From Nocardia rosealba (GTDB taxonomy: Bacteria > Actinomycetota > Actinomycetes > Mycobacteriales > Mycobacteriaceae): a stretch of DNA of 64,000 bases. The notes beneath the pieces were generated by a model that did not search any database, was not told the DNA's origin, and worked only from the letters and a program-made list of their open reading frames with translations. The DNA lies in the NCBI RefSeq assembly GCF_020216065.1, contig NZ_JAIWNA010000003.1, forward strand, positions 634,882 through 698,881. The letters run 5' to 3'. Shown piece after piece: positions 50,530-59,791 of this stretch (position 1 is its first letter; each line of letters begins with the position of its first letter). Position numbers and translations under genes: made by a program.

Positions 50530-53500
50530 ATGCCGTTGCACCTCCATCGCGCCGAACGCGCCGACGCGCTGGCCGACGGTCTCGGGCAGGTGCTCGCGGT
50601 TGCGCCCGGTGATCCTTTCGCCACCGAGGTGGTCGCCGTTCCCGCGAAAGGTGTCGAGCGCTGGCTGGCGCAACGGCTGTCCGGTGTGCTCGGCGTGGGC
50701 GGCGCGGGCGACGGGGTAGCCGCCAACATCTCCTTCCCCTCACCTGCCGCGCTGGTCGCCGACGTGCTGGCCGCCGCGAACGGGATCACCGCCGAGGACG
50801 ACCCGTGGTCCGGGCAGCGGGTGGTGTGGTCGGTGCTGCGGGTGATCGACGAGGTGGCCGCCGAACCGTGGGCGGCGGTGCTGGCCCGCCACCTCGGGCT
50901 GCCCGGCGGCGATCACCGGCTCGGCAGGCGCTATTCGACCGCCGCCCACCTGGCCGCCCTGTTCGACTCCTACGCCGCCCAGCGCCCGCGTGTGCTGCTC
51001 GACTGGGTCGCGGGCCTCGACACCGACGGCGCGGGCGGCCCGGTGCCCGACGACCTGGCCTGGCAGCCGCGGCTGTGGCGTGCCTTGCGCACCGCCATCG
51101 GCTCTCCGAGCCCCGCCGAACGCCTCGCCGACGCCTGCGCCCGGCTGCGCACCGACCCTGCTTGCGTCGACCTGCCCGAGCGGCTGTCGCTGTTCGGCCT
51201 CACCCGTCTGCCCGCCGACCAGCTCGCCGTCTTCACCGCCCTCGCCACCCATCGCGATGTGCACCTGTGGCTGGCACATCCGAGTCCGGTGCTGTGGACG
51301 GCACTCGCCGATGCTGCCGGACGCGATGCGACCGGCAACGCCTCGTTTCCGCAGTCCGGTACGGCTTCGCCGAGCACGGCTGCGGCTGCGCGTGGTGTCG
51401 ATGGTGCGGGTGACTCGGCGAGCGGTGGTCCACCGGTCGGGGGCGGCTCGGATCCGGTCGCTGATGGGGATGGGTCGGCGCAGGCGAATCCAGCTGGGGT
51501 TCGGCAGTTCTCGGCGTCGCCTCGGTCTGCCGATCGGACCGCGGATCGCGTTTCGCACCCCTTGCTCACCGGCCTCGGCCGCGATGTCCGTGAGCTGGAG
51601 CAGCGGCTGAACCCGTTGCTGGACAGCGATAGTCATCTCCCGGCCCGACTCGATTCGACGACCCTGCTCGGCCGGGTGCAGTGCGCGATCCGCGACGACC
51701 ATGCCCCGGCGGTGGGGGCGGTGCCGGACGGCAGCATCGAGGTGCACGCCTGTCACGGTGCGGCCCGGCAGGTCGAGGTGCTGCGGGATCTGTTGCTGCG
51801 CACGTTCACCGCCGATCCGACGCTGGAACCACGCGACGTGCTCATCATGTGCCCCGACGTGGAGGCCTACGCCCCGCTGGTGCGGGCAGCCTTCGGGCAG
51901 CGTGGGTCGGGCGCGGGGGACCAGCCCGTAGCCGGGGAACATCCGGCCCATCAGTTGCGGGTGCGGTTGGCCGACCGGGGCCGGGCGGTGACCAACCCGA
52001 TGCTCGCGGTGGTGATCGATCTGCTCGAACTGGCCGACGGGCGCGTCACCGTGACGCAGGTCCTCGACCTGGCCGCCGCCGAAAGCGTGCGCCGCCGTTG
52101 TGGTTTCGACGAGGACGACATCGAACGGCTGCGTGGCTGGGCGGCCGAGTCCGGTGCGCGCTGGGGTATCGGGCAGCGCCAGCGGGAGGCGTTCGGCCTG
52201 GCCGACTTCGCCCAGAACACTCTCAATGCCGCGGTGGACCGCATTCTGCTCGGCGTCACCGCCGACGAGTCCGGTGACGACTGGCTCGACCTTGCCCTGC
52301 CCCTCGACGATGTCGACTCCAACGATGTCGACCTGGCGGGCCGCTTCGCCGAGTTCGTCGACCGGGTCGCGGTCTGCCTGCGCGACCTGCGCGGCCCCCG
52401 TCCCGCCGCGCAATGGACGGCGGTGCTGCTGCGCGCGCTCGAGCTGCTCACCGATGTGCCGGACTCCTACTCCTGGATCCGGGCCGAAGCGCGCCGCGAG
52501 ATCGTCGCCGCCACCGAGCACGCGGGTGACGCGCCGCTGCGGCTGGCCGATGTCGCGGTGCTGCTGACCTCCCGGCTCGCGGGTGCACCCGGGCGCGCCA
52601 ACTTCCGCACCGGCGAACTCACGGTGTGCTCGCTGGTCCCCATGCGATCGGTGCCGCACCGGGTGGTGGTGCTGCTCGGCCTCGACGACGACATCTTCCC
52701 GCGTACCGGCAGCGTCGACGGCGACGACCTGCTGGCCCGCGACCCGCTGATCGGTGAACGCGACGCCCGCAGCGAGGACCGGCAACTGCTGCTCGACGCG
52801 ATCATGGCCGCCACCGAACAGCTGCTTGTGCTGCACACCGGCGCCGACCCGGTCACCGGTGCACCCCGCCCGCCCGCCGTCCCGGTGGCCGAACTACTCG
52901 ACGTGCTCGCCACCCACGTGGGCTCGGCCGCGATGTCCCACGTGCACATCCGGCATCCGCTCCAGGCCTTCGACCGGCGCAATTTCGCACCGGAGCGCCC
53001 ACGCAGCTTCGACACCGTCGCGCTCGCGGGCGCCCGGGCTGCCGCGCGTCCGTCCCGCCCGCGCCCACCGCTGCTCGCCGAACCACTCCCGCCCGCCCCG
53101 CCCGCGGACGTGGCACTGGCCGAACTGATCGCGTTCGCCGAACACCCGGTGCGCGCGTTCCTGTGGCAGCGCCTCGGCCTGCGGGTCCCCGAGGAATCCG
53201 AGGACATCGCCGACCAGTTGCCCATCGAACTCGACGGCCTGGCCAAGTGGGATCTGGGGGAGCGGATGCTCACCGCCCGCCTCACCGGCGCCGACCCGGC
53301 GGGATTGCGTGCGGCCGAATGGCGACGGGGGACGTTGCCGCCCTTCGGTTTCGGCACCCGGGTGCTCGACGAGGTGGAGGGCACCGTCGACACCATCGTG
53401 CGCACCGCCCTGCCCGACTACGAGGCGAACCCGCGCGCCGTCGACATCGCCGTCGACCTCGGCAACGGCCGGACCCTGGCGGGTACCGTCCCCGAAGTTC

Positions 53501-54042
53501 GTGGCGAAACCCTCGTCCGCACCACGTACTCCCGTCTGGCCCCCAAACACCGTCTCGCGGCGTGGGTTTCGCTGCTCGCGTTGGCCGCCACCGAGGACCG
53601 CTCGTGGCGGGCGATCAGCACCGGGCGCGGTCAGTTCCGCAGTCGCCCGGTCGCCCGGTCGATCATCACCGCCCCGGAACCCCCTGCGGCCCTTGCGATC
53701 CTGCGCGACCTGGTCCGCCTGCGCGACGAGGGCCTGTGCGAACCCCTGCCCGTCGCCCCCACCGCCACCGCTGCCTACGCCGAACGCCGCTTCCGGGGTG
53801 ACAGCGTCGCCGACGCCCTGCTCGCCGCCGAACACGCCTTCGACGGCGGCCCCAACGGTCCCGACAAATTCGGCGACCACACCGACCGCTACCTGCGCTA
53901 CATCTGGGGCCGCGCACCACGCTTCGAGCAGCTGACCGCCGAACCCGCCCGCCCCGGCGAACCGGAGACCACCCGATTCGGCGCCGTCGCCCGCCGCTGG
54001 TGGGCCCCGCTGCTCGCCGCCGAGAGTCAGGGGCAACCGTGA
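50530..54042 (+). CDS. recC: RecBCD enzyme subunit RecC
   Basis: Scaffold and Chi-recognition subunit of the RecBCD helicase-nuclease, 1170 residues. MPLHLHRAERADALADGLGQ, AVPAKGVERWLAQRLSGVLG and LWRALRTAIGSPSPAERLAD form the inactive helicase-like N-domain. FRTGELTVCSLVPMRSVPHR and VVLLGLDDDIFPRTG lie in the second. The C-terminal part is the inactive nuclease-like domain that reads Chi. Residues about 265-345 are a Ser/Gly/Ala-rich low-complexity insertion (PQSGTASPSTAAAARGVDGA). In mycobacteria RecBCD serves single-strand annealing, not the main recombination route. recB starts 49 bases on. Confidence 0.92.
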   Translation: MPLHLHRAERADALADGLGQVLAVAPGDPFATEVVAVPAKGVERWLAQRLSGVLGVGGAGDGVAANISFPSPAALVADVLAAANGITAEDDPWSGQRVVWSVLRVIDEVAAEPWAAVLARHLGLPGGDHRLGRRYSTAAHLAALFDSYAAQRPRVLLDWVAGLDTDGAGGPVPDDLAWQPRLWRALRTAIGSPSPAERLADACARLRTDPACVDLPERLSLFGLTRLPADQLAVFTALATHRDVHLWLAHPSPVLWTALADAAGRDATGNASFPQSGTASPSTAAAARGVDGAGDSASGGPPVGGGSDPVADGDGSAQANPAGVRQFSASPRSADRTADRVSHPLLTGLGRDVRELEQRLNPLLDSDSHLPARLDSTTLLGRVQCAIRDDHAPAVGAVPDGSIEVHACHGAARQVEVLRDLLLRTFTADPTLEPRDVLIMCPDVEAYAPLVRAAFGQRGSGAGDQPVAGEHPAHQLRVRLADRGRAVTNPMLAVVIDLLELADGRVTVTQVLDLAAAESVRRRCGFDEDDIERLRGWAAESGARWGIGQRQREAFGLADFAQNTLNAAVDRILLGVTADESGDDWLDLALPLDDVDSNDVDLAGRFAEFVDRVAVCLRDLRGPRPAAQWTAVLLRALELLTDVPDSYSWIRAEARREIVAATEHAGDAPLRLADVAVLLTSRLAGAPGRANFRTGELTVCSLVPMRSVPHRVVVLLGLDDDIFPRTGSVDGDDLLARDPLIGERDARSEDRQLLLDAIMAATEQLLVLHTGADPVTGAPRPPAVPVAELLDVLATHVGSAAMSHVHIRHPLQAFDRRNFAPERPRSFDTVALAGARAAARPSRPRPPLLAEPLPPAPPADVALAELIAFAEHPVRAFLWQRLGLRVPEESEDIADQLPIELDGLAKWDLGERMLTARLTGADPAGLRAAEWRRGTLPPFGFGTRVLDEVEGTVDTIVRTALPDYEANPRAVDIAVDLGNGRTLAGTVPEVRGETLVRTTYSRLAPKHRLAAWVSLLALAATEDRSWRAISTGRGQFRSRPVARSIITAPEPPAALAILRDLVRLRDEGLCEPLPVAPTATAAYAERRFRGDSVADALLAAEHAFDGGPNGPDKFGDHTDRYLRYIWGRAPRFEQLTAEPARPGEPETTRFGAVARRWWAPLLAAESQGQP

Positions 54043-54091
54043 CGACATCGCCGTCCATATCGACGTCTCGGTCCTCCGTAGGGGCGGGGCG

Positions 54092-57000
54092 GTGACGGGC
54101 ACGATGTCGGCGCCGCCGACCGAGGCATTCGATGCGGCGGGACCGCTGCCGCAGGGCACCACCGTGCTCGAGGCGAGCGCGGGGACCGGCAAAACCCATG
54201 CGATCGTCGGGCTGGCCGTGCGGTATGTGGCCGAGCAGGGGATCTCGATCACCGAACTGCTGCTGGTGACATTCAGTCGTGCCGCCACCCAGGAACTGCG
54301 CGAACGCACCAGGGACCGGTTCGTCACCGTTGCCACCGCACTCGCCGAACCCGCTGCGGCACAGGCACATCCGGACGAACTGGTGCGGGCCCTCGCCGCA
54401 GCCGACCCGGCGACGGTACAGCTGCGTCGCCGCCGGCTGCTCGCCGCTCTCGCCGATTTCGACGCGGGCACCATCGCCACCACACACTCGTTCTGCCAGC
54501 GCATGCTCGACGAACTCGGCTTGGCGGGCGAACACGACCCCGGCGCCCGGCTGGTCGAATCGGTCGACGACCTCGTCGCAACCGTCACCGACGACCTGTA
54601 CCTGGCCCGCTACGCCCGCGACCGCGCCCCCTTCACCCTGCGTGACGCCCACATCCTCGCGCTGGCCGCCGTCCACGACCGGCACGCCGAACTCGCGCCA
54701 CGTACCGAGGGCGCCGCCGGCGAACGGGTGGCGTTCGCGACCGCCGTGCGCGCCGAAACCGACCGCCGCAAACGCCGTGCGGGACTGCGTGACTTCGACG
54801 ACCTGCTCGTGCTGCTGCACGACGTGCTCGCCGACCCGGTGCACGGTCGCGCGGCCTGTGCCCGTATCCGCGAGCGCTACCGGGTGGCGCTCGTCGACGA
54901 ATTCCAGGACACCGACCCGTTGCAGTGGGACATCCTGCGCCGCGCCTTCCACGAACACGCCACCATGGTGCTGGTCGGCGACCCGAAACAGGCCATCTAC
55001 GCCTTCCGTGGCGCGGAGGTACTCAGCTATCTCGACGCGGTGGCGCACGCGCGACAGCGCAGCGAACTCACCCGCAACTGGCGCAGCGATGCCGGACTGC
55101 TGCGCGCGATCGATCACCTCTGTGGCGGCGCGGAACTTGGTCATCCGGAGATCAGCGTGTACCCGGTCGCCGCGACCCGCGCCGACACCTGGTTGCACGG
55201 CGACCCGGAGGTCGTCACCCCGTTGCGGCTGCGGGTACTGCCGCGCACCGGTGCCGGGCCGCGGAACAAGTCGGGGTTCCCGTCGGTCGGCAGGCAGCGC
55301 GCGAAGGTGGCCGAGGATCTCGCCGCCGACATCGTCACGCTGCTCGAATCCGGTACCAGCATCGAGGCCAAACCCGAACGCGGCGCGGACTATTCGCTCA
55401 CCGAGGTCGGCGACGGCCGGGTGCGCAGACCGATCGGTCCCGGCGACATCGCGGTGCTGGTGCGCACCCGCACTCAGATCGACGTGGTGCGCGCCGCCCT
55501 GGACCGGGTCGGTGTGGCCTCCGTCCTCGCCGGTGGCACAAGTGTTTTCGCGACGCGGGCCGCCACCGACTGGCTGTGGGTTCTGCGCGCACTCGAGCAA
55601 CCTCATCGCGGTGACCGCGTGCGGTTGGCGGCCTGCACACCGATCCTCGGCGTCACGCTCGCCGAGATCGATGCCGGTGGTGCCGATCTCGTCGGGCGGA
55701 TCTCCACACAGCTGCGTGAGGCGGCCCGCCTGTTCGCCCGCGCCGGATTCGCCGCCGTGTTCGACAAACTCGCGACCGAAACCGAACTCGCGCCCAGGCT
55801 GCTCGCCGTCGACAACGGCGAGCGTGAACTCACCGACCTGCGTCACCTGGCCGGTCTCCTCGACGAAGTCGCCCACACCGAAGGGCTCGGTCTGACCGCC
55901 CTCACCCGCTGGCTGGCCGACCGGGTCCGCGACCCGGAGGCGGGTTCGGTGAGCGGTCGCAGCCGCCGCCTCGACCGTGACGCCGCCGCCGTGCAGATCG
56001 CCACGGTGCACGCCAGCAAGGGACTCGAATTCCCCATCGTGTACCTGCCTTTCGCGTGGGACAGTGCCAAGAACCCCTACCCGGCGACCTTGTTGTTCCA
56101 CGACGACAACGGCACCCGGGTGCTCGACATCGGCGGCAAGGACGCCCCCGGTTACAGCGAACGCCAATTGCGCTGCGAGGCCGAGGAATCCGGCGAGGAG
56201 CTGCGGCTGCTGTATGTGGCGGCGACCCGGGCGATGTGTCAGGTGGTCACCTGGTGGGCGCCCGCCGTCACCACGGGTGCCGCGCCACTGCACCGGATGA
56301 TCCTCGGCCGTCGTCCCGGTGCGTCGCAGGTACCCAGGCGTGCCGAGATACCCGCCGACGCGGCTGCCCTGCAACGCCTTTCGGAATGGGCTGCCCCGGC
56401 CGCCGACGTGATCACGGTGACGGCGGTCGACCGCCCCGAGAACGTGGCGCCGCGCCGGGTACGCACCGAACTACCCACCGGTGAGTTGGCAGCCGCCGAG
56501 TTCGACCGGCCCCTCGACCAGCTGTGGCGGCGCACCTCCTACTCGGCCCTCACCGCGGGCGCGCACGACCTGGCCTCGGTCAACGACAGCGAACCCGAGG
56601 ACGGGCCGGGTCCCGACGACGAACCGGACACCCCGCCGCTCGACGTGCCGACGGTGGTCGCGGCGGCGCCGTCGCTGATGAACGCCCTGCCCTACGGTGC
56701 CGAATTCGGCACCCTCGTGCACAGCGTGCTCGAAACGGTCGACACCTCCGTCACCGACCTCGCGGCCGAGGTGCGCGCGCGGTGTGCCGAAGCGGTCGAG
56801 CACACCATGGCCGAACTCGATGTCGACCTGCTGTCGGAGGCACTGTTCCAAGTCCTGTGCACGCCGGCCGATTTCGGCTCGCTGGCCCGCATCCCGACCA
56901 GGGACCGGCTCAACGAGCTCGAGTTCGAACTACCCCTCGGCGGCGGTGACGACCCGCGCGGCCGGGCCGCCACCCTGCGTGACATCGCCGCCCTGCTGCG

Positions 57001-57463
57001 CACCCACCTTCCACCGGACGACGACCTGTCAGGCTATGCCGATCACCTCGCAGCCCTACCCGAGACGGTGCTGCGCGGTTATTTGACCGGCAGTATCGAC
57101 GCCGTGCTCCGGGTCCCCGGCGACGGTGAATTCCAGTACGTGATCGTCGACTACAAAACCAACCGGCTCGGCACCGGCGACCTCACTGTCGAGCACTACC
57201 GTCGCGAACACATGCTCGCGGAAATGATCCGCTCCCACTACCCGTTGCAGGCGTTGCTGTATGCCGTCGCGCTGCACCGCTATCTGCGCTGGCGCCTCCC
57301 GAACTACGACCCGACCCGCCACCTCGGCGGCGCCCGCTACCTGTTCGTCCGAGGCATGATCGGCGCCGACACCCCACCCGGCCACGGCGTCTTCGACTGG
57401 TACCCACCCGCCGAACTCGTTGTGGCACTGTCGGACCTGCTCGCCGGGGAGGGTCCTCGATGA
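54092..57463 (+). CDS. recB: RecBCD enzyme subunit RecB
   Basis: Helicase-nuclease of 1123 residues. Walker A EASAGTGKTHAIVGL lies at about residue 27; VDEFQDTDPLQWDILRRAFH is motif II, VGDPKQAIYAFRGAE motif III, TVHASKGLEFPIVYLP motif V and LRLLYVAATRAM motif VI. The C-terminal nuclease keeps GSIDAVLRV and IVDYKTN (D1020, K1022), so cleavage should be active. GTG or ATG choices near 54092-54104 exist (MTGTMSAPP). Its TGA overlaps an ATG at 57460 that opens a 79-codon frame leading into recD. Confidence 0.94.
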   Translation: MTGTMSAPPTEAFDAAGPLPQGTTVLEASAGTGKTHAIVGLAVRYVAEQGISITELLLVTFSRAATQELRERTRDRFVTVATALAEPAAAQAHPDELVRALAAADPATVQLRRRRLLAALADFDAGTIATTHSFCQRMLDELGLAGEHDPGARLVESVDDLVATVTDDLYLARYARDRAPFTLRDAHILALAAVHDRHAELAPRTEGAAGERVAFATAVRAETDRRKRRAGLRDFDDLLVLLHDVLADPVHGRAACARIRERYRVALVDEFQDTDPLQWDILRRAFHEHATMVLVGDPKQAIYAFRGAEVLSYLDAVAHARQRSELTRNWRSDAGLLRAIDHLCGGAELGHPEISVYPVAATRADTWLHGDPEVVTPLRLRVLPRTGAGPRNKSGFPSVGRQRAKVAEDLAADIVTLLESGTSIEAKPERGADYSLTEVGDGRVRRPIGPGDIAVLVRTRTQIDVVRAALDRVGVASVLAGGTSVFATRAATDWLWVLRALEQPHRGDRVRLAACTPILGVTLAEIDAGGADLVGRISTQLREAARLFARAGFAAVFDKLATETELAPRLLAVDNGERELTDLRHLAGLLDEVAHTEGLGLTALTRWLADRVRDPEAGSVSGRSRRLDRDAAAVQIATVHASKGLEFPIVYLPFAWDSAKNPYPATLLFHDDNGTRVLDIGGKDAPGYSERQLRCEAEESGEELRLLYVAATRAMCQVVTWWAPAVTTGAAPLHRMILGRRPGASQVPRRAEIPADAAALQRLSEWAAPAADVITVTAVDRPENVAPRRVRTELPTGELAAAEFDRPLDQLWRRTSYSALTAGAHDLASVNDSEPEDGPGPDDEPDTPPLDVPTVVAAAPSLMNALPYGAEFGTLVHSVLETVDTSVTDLAAEVRARCAEAVEHTMAELDVDLLSEALFQVLCTPADFGSLARIPTRDRLNELEFELPLGGGDDPRGRAATLRDIAALLRTHLPPDDDLSGYADHLAALPETVLRGYLTGSIDAVLRVPGDGEFQYVIVDYKTNRLGTGDLTVEHYRREHMLAEMIRSHYPLQALLYAVALHRYLRWRLPNYDPTRHLGGARYLFVRGMIGADTPPGHGVFDWYPPAELVVALSDLLAGEGPR

Positions 57464-57699
57464 CGGGCGCAGCTGTTTCCGCCGGGTGCGTCCGGTCGAC
57501 CGACGCCCAAGGATCCGCACCGACGGATCCGGACGCGCATCGGGGAGTGCACCCGCACCTTCGACCCGACACGGTCGTGCGGCCGGTCCTCGGCATGCGG
57601 GGACATTCCAGGACAGCGATGTCGGCGGATGACCGCACCCGCGACGAAGACCAGCGTCCCGCCTATGGGCGGCGGATCGGTGGGAGAGCGAGAAGGTGA
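57460..57699 (+). CDS. 79-codon frame bridging recB and recD
   Basis: The ATG overlaps the recB stop (ATGA, 57460-57463) and the TGA overlaps the recD GTG (GTGA, 57696-57699). The predicted product, MTGAAVSAGCVRSTDAQGSA, PTDPDAHRGVHPHLRPDTVV, ending GRRIGGRARR, is arginine- and proline-rich without a recognisable domain. It may be a real small protein or only a ribosome path that couples recD translation to recB across 232 bases. GAGAAGG before the recD GTG could also start recD independently. Confidence 0.4.
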   Translation: MTGAAVSAGCVRSTDAQGSAPTDPDAHRGVHPHLRPDTVVRPVLGMRGHSRTAMSADDRTRDEDQRPAYGRRIGGRARR

Positions 57700-59708
57700 C
57701 ATCGATTCAGGTGGCGCAGCGGGGGACCGGTCTGCTGCGGGTCTTCAACGAGTCAGGTGTGCTGTCGGCTGCCGACGTGCATGTGGCCGTGCGGTTGGGG
57801 CGGCTCGGGCGTGAGGACAGTGAGGACGTGTTGTTCGCGGCGGCGCTCGCCGTGCGTGCGGTGCGGTCGGGATCGGTGTGTCTCGAGCTGGCGCGGATGC
57901 GTGAGATCGGAGTCGATGCCGACGAAAGTCGTGACGGCGTAACCGGAATCGACCCCGCGACACTGCCGTGGCCGGAGACGGAGCGGGTGCTCGCGGCGCT
58001 GCGGGCCAGTCCACTCGTGCAGGGTGGTCAGGCCGGACCGTTGCGTCCGCTGCGGGTGGTCGAGGCCGATGCCGACGGTGGGGCGCTGCTCTACCTCGAC
58101 CGCTACTACCAGCAGGAACAGACGCTGCGCCGGGCACTTGTCGAACGCAGCGCCGACCACCCCGTCGTCGACACCGCCCTCGTGCGTGCCGAACTCGACC
58201 GCCTCTTCGCCGACCCCCTCGGCGAAGGCCCCGACCGGCAACGCCTCGCCGCAGCCCTGGCCGCCACTCATTGGACCACCGTCGTCGCGGGTGGTCCCGG
58301 CACCGGCAAAACCCACACGATCGCCCGAATCCTGGCCCTGCTCACGGCCCACCGCAGGGCGACCCCCAAACTGCCCGCCCTGCGCATCGCCCTGGCCGCC
58401 CCCACCGGCAAAGCAGCGGCCCGCCTGCAGGAAGCCGTGCGCGACCAGGCCGCCGAACTCGGCCTCCCCGAGCTCACCGCGTCCACCCTGCACCGCCTGC
58501 TCGGCTGGCAACGGGGCCGCACCACCCGTTTCCGTCACCACGCCCACAACCGTCTGCCCTACGACGTGGTGGTCGTCGACGAAACCTCCATGGTCTCGCT
58601 CACGATGATGAGCCACCTGTTCTCGGCCCTGCGCCCCGACACCCGCCTCGTCCTCGTCGGCGACCCCGACCAGCTCGCCTCCGTCGACGCGGGCGCCGTC
58701 CTGGCCGACCTCGTCGCCGGACCGGTCGTCGGCGTCCCGAACCCGGCCCTGCGCGAACTCCTGATATCCGGCACCGGGTCAGCATCCGCTGCGGCTCGTG
58801 CGGGGGAAGAGACCGCCTCCGGCGATGACGCCGCCGTTGTGACCGATGCGGCAGCCGGAACCTCTGCCGCTGACGGCGAAGGAATGCCCGCGAATTCGCC
58901 TGCGCAGGAAGTCGATTCGCTCAGTGCGCTGGAGATGCGGCGTCTGCAGGGTGGCATCGTGCGACTGACCCGTGGGCGGCGCTTCGGTGGGCGGATCGCG
59001 GATCTGGCTGTCGCCGTGCGTGCCGGGGATGCCGATGCTGCATTGGCGATTCTGCGCGCCGGGGGAGACGACGTATCACTGTGTGGTCCTGACGATATCC
59101 GTGCGGTGCGCGTCGACGTGACCACCGCCGCGCTCGCAGTCACGGAGGCTGCGGAAGCCGGTGACGCGGTCGGTGCGCTCGGCGCGCTGGAATCACATCG
59201 TCTGCTCTGCGCGCATCGGCAGGGCCCGTTCGGTGTCGAGCGGTGGGATCGGATGGCGGCCGAATGGGCGGCTGCCGGTGGCGCGGGACCCGAAGGGCCG
59301 CAAGCGGTGTGGTATCCGGGTCAACCGCTGCTCGTCACCGCCAACGACCACGAGGCGCGCATCTACAACGGCGACACCGGTGTCATCATCCGCCGCCCCG
59401 ACGGTTCCCTGCGGGCCGCCCTGCAACGCGGCAGTGAGCCCTACCTCGTGCATCCCACCCAATTCCCCTCGGTCGTCACGGTTTTCGCGATGACCATCCA
59501 CCGCAGCCAGGGCAGCCAGTACGACACCGTCTCGGTGGTCCTGCCCGAACCCGAATCCACGCTCCTCACCCGGGAACTCCTCTACACCGCGATCACCCGC
59601 GCCCGCACCCACGTGCGCATCATCGGTACCGAGGACGCCATCCGCGCCGCCATCGCCCGCCGCGTCCTGCGCGCCAGCGGTCTCACCCGCACCACCCTCG
59701 CCACCTGA
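57696..59708 (+). CDS. recD: RecBCD enzyme subunit RecD
   Basis: 5'-3' helicase subunit of 670 residues (SF1B). Walker A VVAGGPGTGKTHTIARILAL, LAAPTGKAAARLQEAV, Walker B VVVDETSMVSLTMMSHL, LVGDPDQLASVDAG and the C-terminal TIHRSQGSQYDTVSVVLP with LYTAITRARTHVRI are all present. Residues about 350-410 are a Ser/Ala/Asp-rich insertion (GSASAAARAGEETASGDDAA) of about 60 residues not expected in the helicase fold, comparable to the one in RecC. The GTG start overlaps the stop of the bridging frame. Confidence 0.93.
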   Translation: MTSIQVAQRGTGLLRVFNESGVLSAADVHVAVRLGRLGREDSEDVLFAAALAVRAVRSGSVCLELARMREIGVDADESRDGVTGIDPATLPWPETERVLAALRASPLVQGGQAGPLRPLRVVEADADGGALLYLDRYYQQEQTLRRALVERSADHPVVDTALVRAELDRLFADPLGEGPDRQRLAAALAATHWTTVVAGGPGTGKTHTIARILALLTAHRRATPKLPALRIALAAPTGKAAARLQEAVRDQAAELGLPELTASTLHRLLGWQRGRTTRFRHHAHNRLPYDVVVVDETSMVSLTMMSHLFSALRPDTRLVLVGDPDQLASVDAGAVLADLVAGPVVGVPNPALRELLISGTGSASAAARAGEETASGDDAAVVTDAAAGTSAADGEGMPANSPAQEVDSLSALEMRRLQGGIVRLTRGRRFGGRIADLAVAVRAGDADAALAILRAGGDDVSLCGPDDIRAVRVDVTTAALAVTEAAEAGDAVGALGALESHRLLCAHRQGPFGVERWDRMAAEWAAAGGAGPEGPQAVWYPGQPLLVTANDHEARIYNGDTGVIIRRPDGSLRAALQRGSEPYLVHPTQFPSVVTVFAMTIHRSQGSQYDTVSVVLPEPESTLLTRELLYTAITRARTHVRIIGTEDAIRAAIARRVLRASGLTRTTLAT

Positions 59709-59719
59709 CGTCGGATCGA

Positions 59720-59780
59720 GATCACCACGCTCCGGTGGCGGGATTTCGGGCTGAAACCCCGCCATCAGAGCGTGGTGATC
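59720..59780. terminator. Double-stem bidirectional terminator after recD
   Basis: GATCACCACGCTC (59720-59732) pairs with GAGCGTGGTGATC (59768-59780), and TGGCGGG (59736-59742) pairs with CCCGCCA (59758-59764). It separates recD from the convergent membrane protein gene. Confidence 0.82.
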
Positions 59781-59791
59781 GAGCGCCCAGG

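Noticed and set aside
53666..56374. A 902-codon minus-strand open frame under recC and recB
   Set aside because: It is antisense to strongly conserved RecB motifs, has shadow composition and no ribosome-binding site.
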